Shown here one piece after another: positions 63,440-64,000 of a DNA stretch of 64,000 bases. Origin of the DNA: Leptidea sinapis (taxonomy: Eukaryota > Arthropoda > Insecta > Lepidoptera > Pieridae). The translations under genes were made by a program, and so were the position numbers. How positions within the stretch are numbered: position 1 is the stretch's first letter; the number at the start of each line of letters is the position of its first letter. The notes below the pieces were generated by a model that was not told the DNA's origin, searched no databases, and was given only the letters and a program-made list of their open reading frames with translations. The stretch is taken from assembly GCF_905404315.1 (NCBI RefSeq), contig NC_066301.1:3968001-4032000 (forward strand). The letters run 5' to 3'.

Positions 63440-63785
63440 CACAGAACTGCTCAAATTGTGGGGGATCCAGAGGGCAACTTGATTATGCACTGCATTAAAT
63501 TTAATTATCATTCCTACCATCTGTATGTGTGGCATTCCTTCACAGAACCGATGGATTGTAAGGAACTTTCTACTACATACTACGAAACTTCAGGATCAAA
63601 TTCCTTGAAAGGTGTTTCCAGAACGATACAACATGGGTTTCTTTAATAAAGGCGCGTACTTAAACTCGTTCTCCTTCCGACAATACTCCTGTGATTCTTC
63701 TGGTGTAACAAGGGAACGCAGGCGGCGGTGATCACTTGTGACCAATCATAAGGTGACCTCTCATTGTTCTTGTCTTACATAAAAA
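63440..63785 (+). mobile_element. Old Jockey-like LINE 3' part
   Basis: The frame starts QHRTAQIVGDPEGN; later GGCGGCGGTGATCACTTGTG. Strongly diverged. In Amphiphysin intron 1. Confidence 0.65.
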
Positions 63786-63926
63786 ATTCTTCCATAATGT
63801 GTTGTCCGTTAAAACCTAACGACAAAATATTACTGTTAGACATCTCAGTCTCACTCAATACTCATATAACAAAACATTCAATTTGATATTGACGGTTGGA
63901 CGGCTGTCGGAAAATTTTTTTTTAAT

Positions 63927-64000
63927 GAAAATATGGGACGAGGCGATCAAGACGTTCAGCTGATGGTGATTGATACGCCTTGTCCATTACAATGCAGTGC
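63927..64000 (-). repeat. Family A repeat, runs off the window
   Basis: TTAATGAAAATATGGGACGA through TTACAATGCAGTGC. Confidence 0.78.

Noticed and set aside
1..64000. CRISPR arrays, bacterial operons, riboswitches
   Set aside because: Sequence features are eukaryotic throughout (introns, poly(A) signals, SINE and LINE families); no regularly spaced repeat array was seen.

Overview
This is a piece of a eukaryotic genome, almost certainly from a butterfly or moth. It is AT-rich, its genes are split into short exons with large repeat-filled introns, and it is crowded with degenerate Jockey-like and RTE-like LINE 3' ends, tRNA-derived SINEs, MITEs and Helitron-like pieces of kinds common in Lepidoptera. 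Most of the sequence is transposon-derived; there are three host genes.

Layout. 1-14.5 kb holds no confident host gene, only LINE, SINE and MITE debris; it includes a twin-primed RTE insertion (9925-10114) and a 197-bp tandem duplication (9028-9421). 14544-37357 (+) is a 19-exon gene for the DRC11/IQCA1 protein of the nexin-dynein regulatory complex. All splice phases agree and the joined frame is 886 codons plus stop, with an IQ-like motif and an AAA domain that has a good Walker A and a degenerate Walker B. 37.4-45.2 kb is a repeat-rich gap with one orphan 3' exon (38752-38899) and a 1334-bp TTA-flanked transposon (43920-45253). 45287-60306 (-) is MNS1, a coiled-coil protein of ciliary doublet microtubules: eight coding exons, 487 visible residues, all phases consistent. 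61122-61190 (+) is the first coding exon of Amphiphysin (N-BAR helix 0), head-to-head with MNS1; the rest lies beyond the window.

The most unusual object is a 2741-bp PIF/Harbinger transposon (51507-54247) inside a MNS1 intron. It has about 31-bp inverted ends and TTAA on both sides. Its DDE transposase (+) and its MADF-BESS partner gene (-) are interdigitated: the large exon of each gene lies wholly in the intron of the other, and the two 3' splice sites lie back to back across a 26-bp segment. The MADF-BESS gene has two frameshifts.

How it fits together. DRC11 and MNS1 are both axonemal proteins, so the window carries a tail-to-tail pair of likely sperm-flagellum genes. The MNS1 3' UTR appears to run into a transposon, and the MNS1 5' end seems to share a short intergenic region with Amphiphysin. 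Exon boundaries were set by hand from splice consensus, phase continuity and remembered family similarity. No alignment or transcript data were available.
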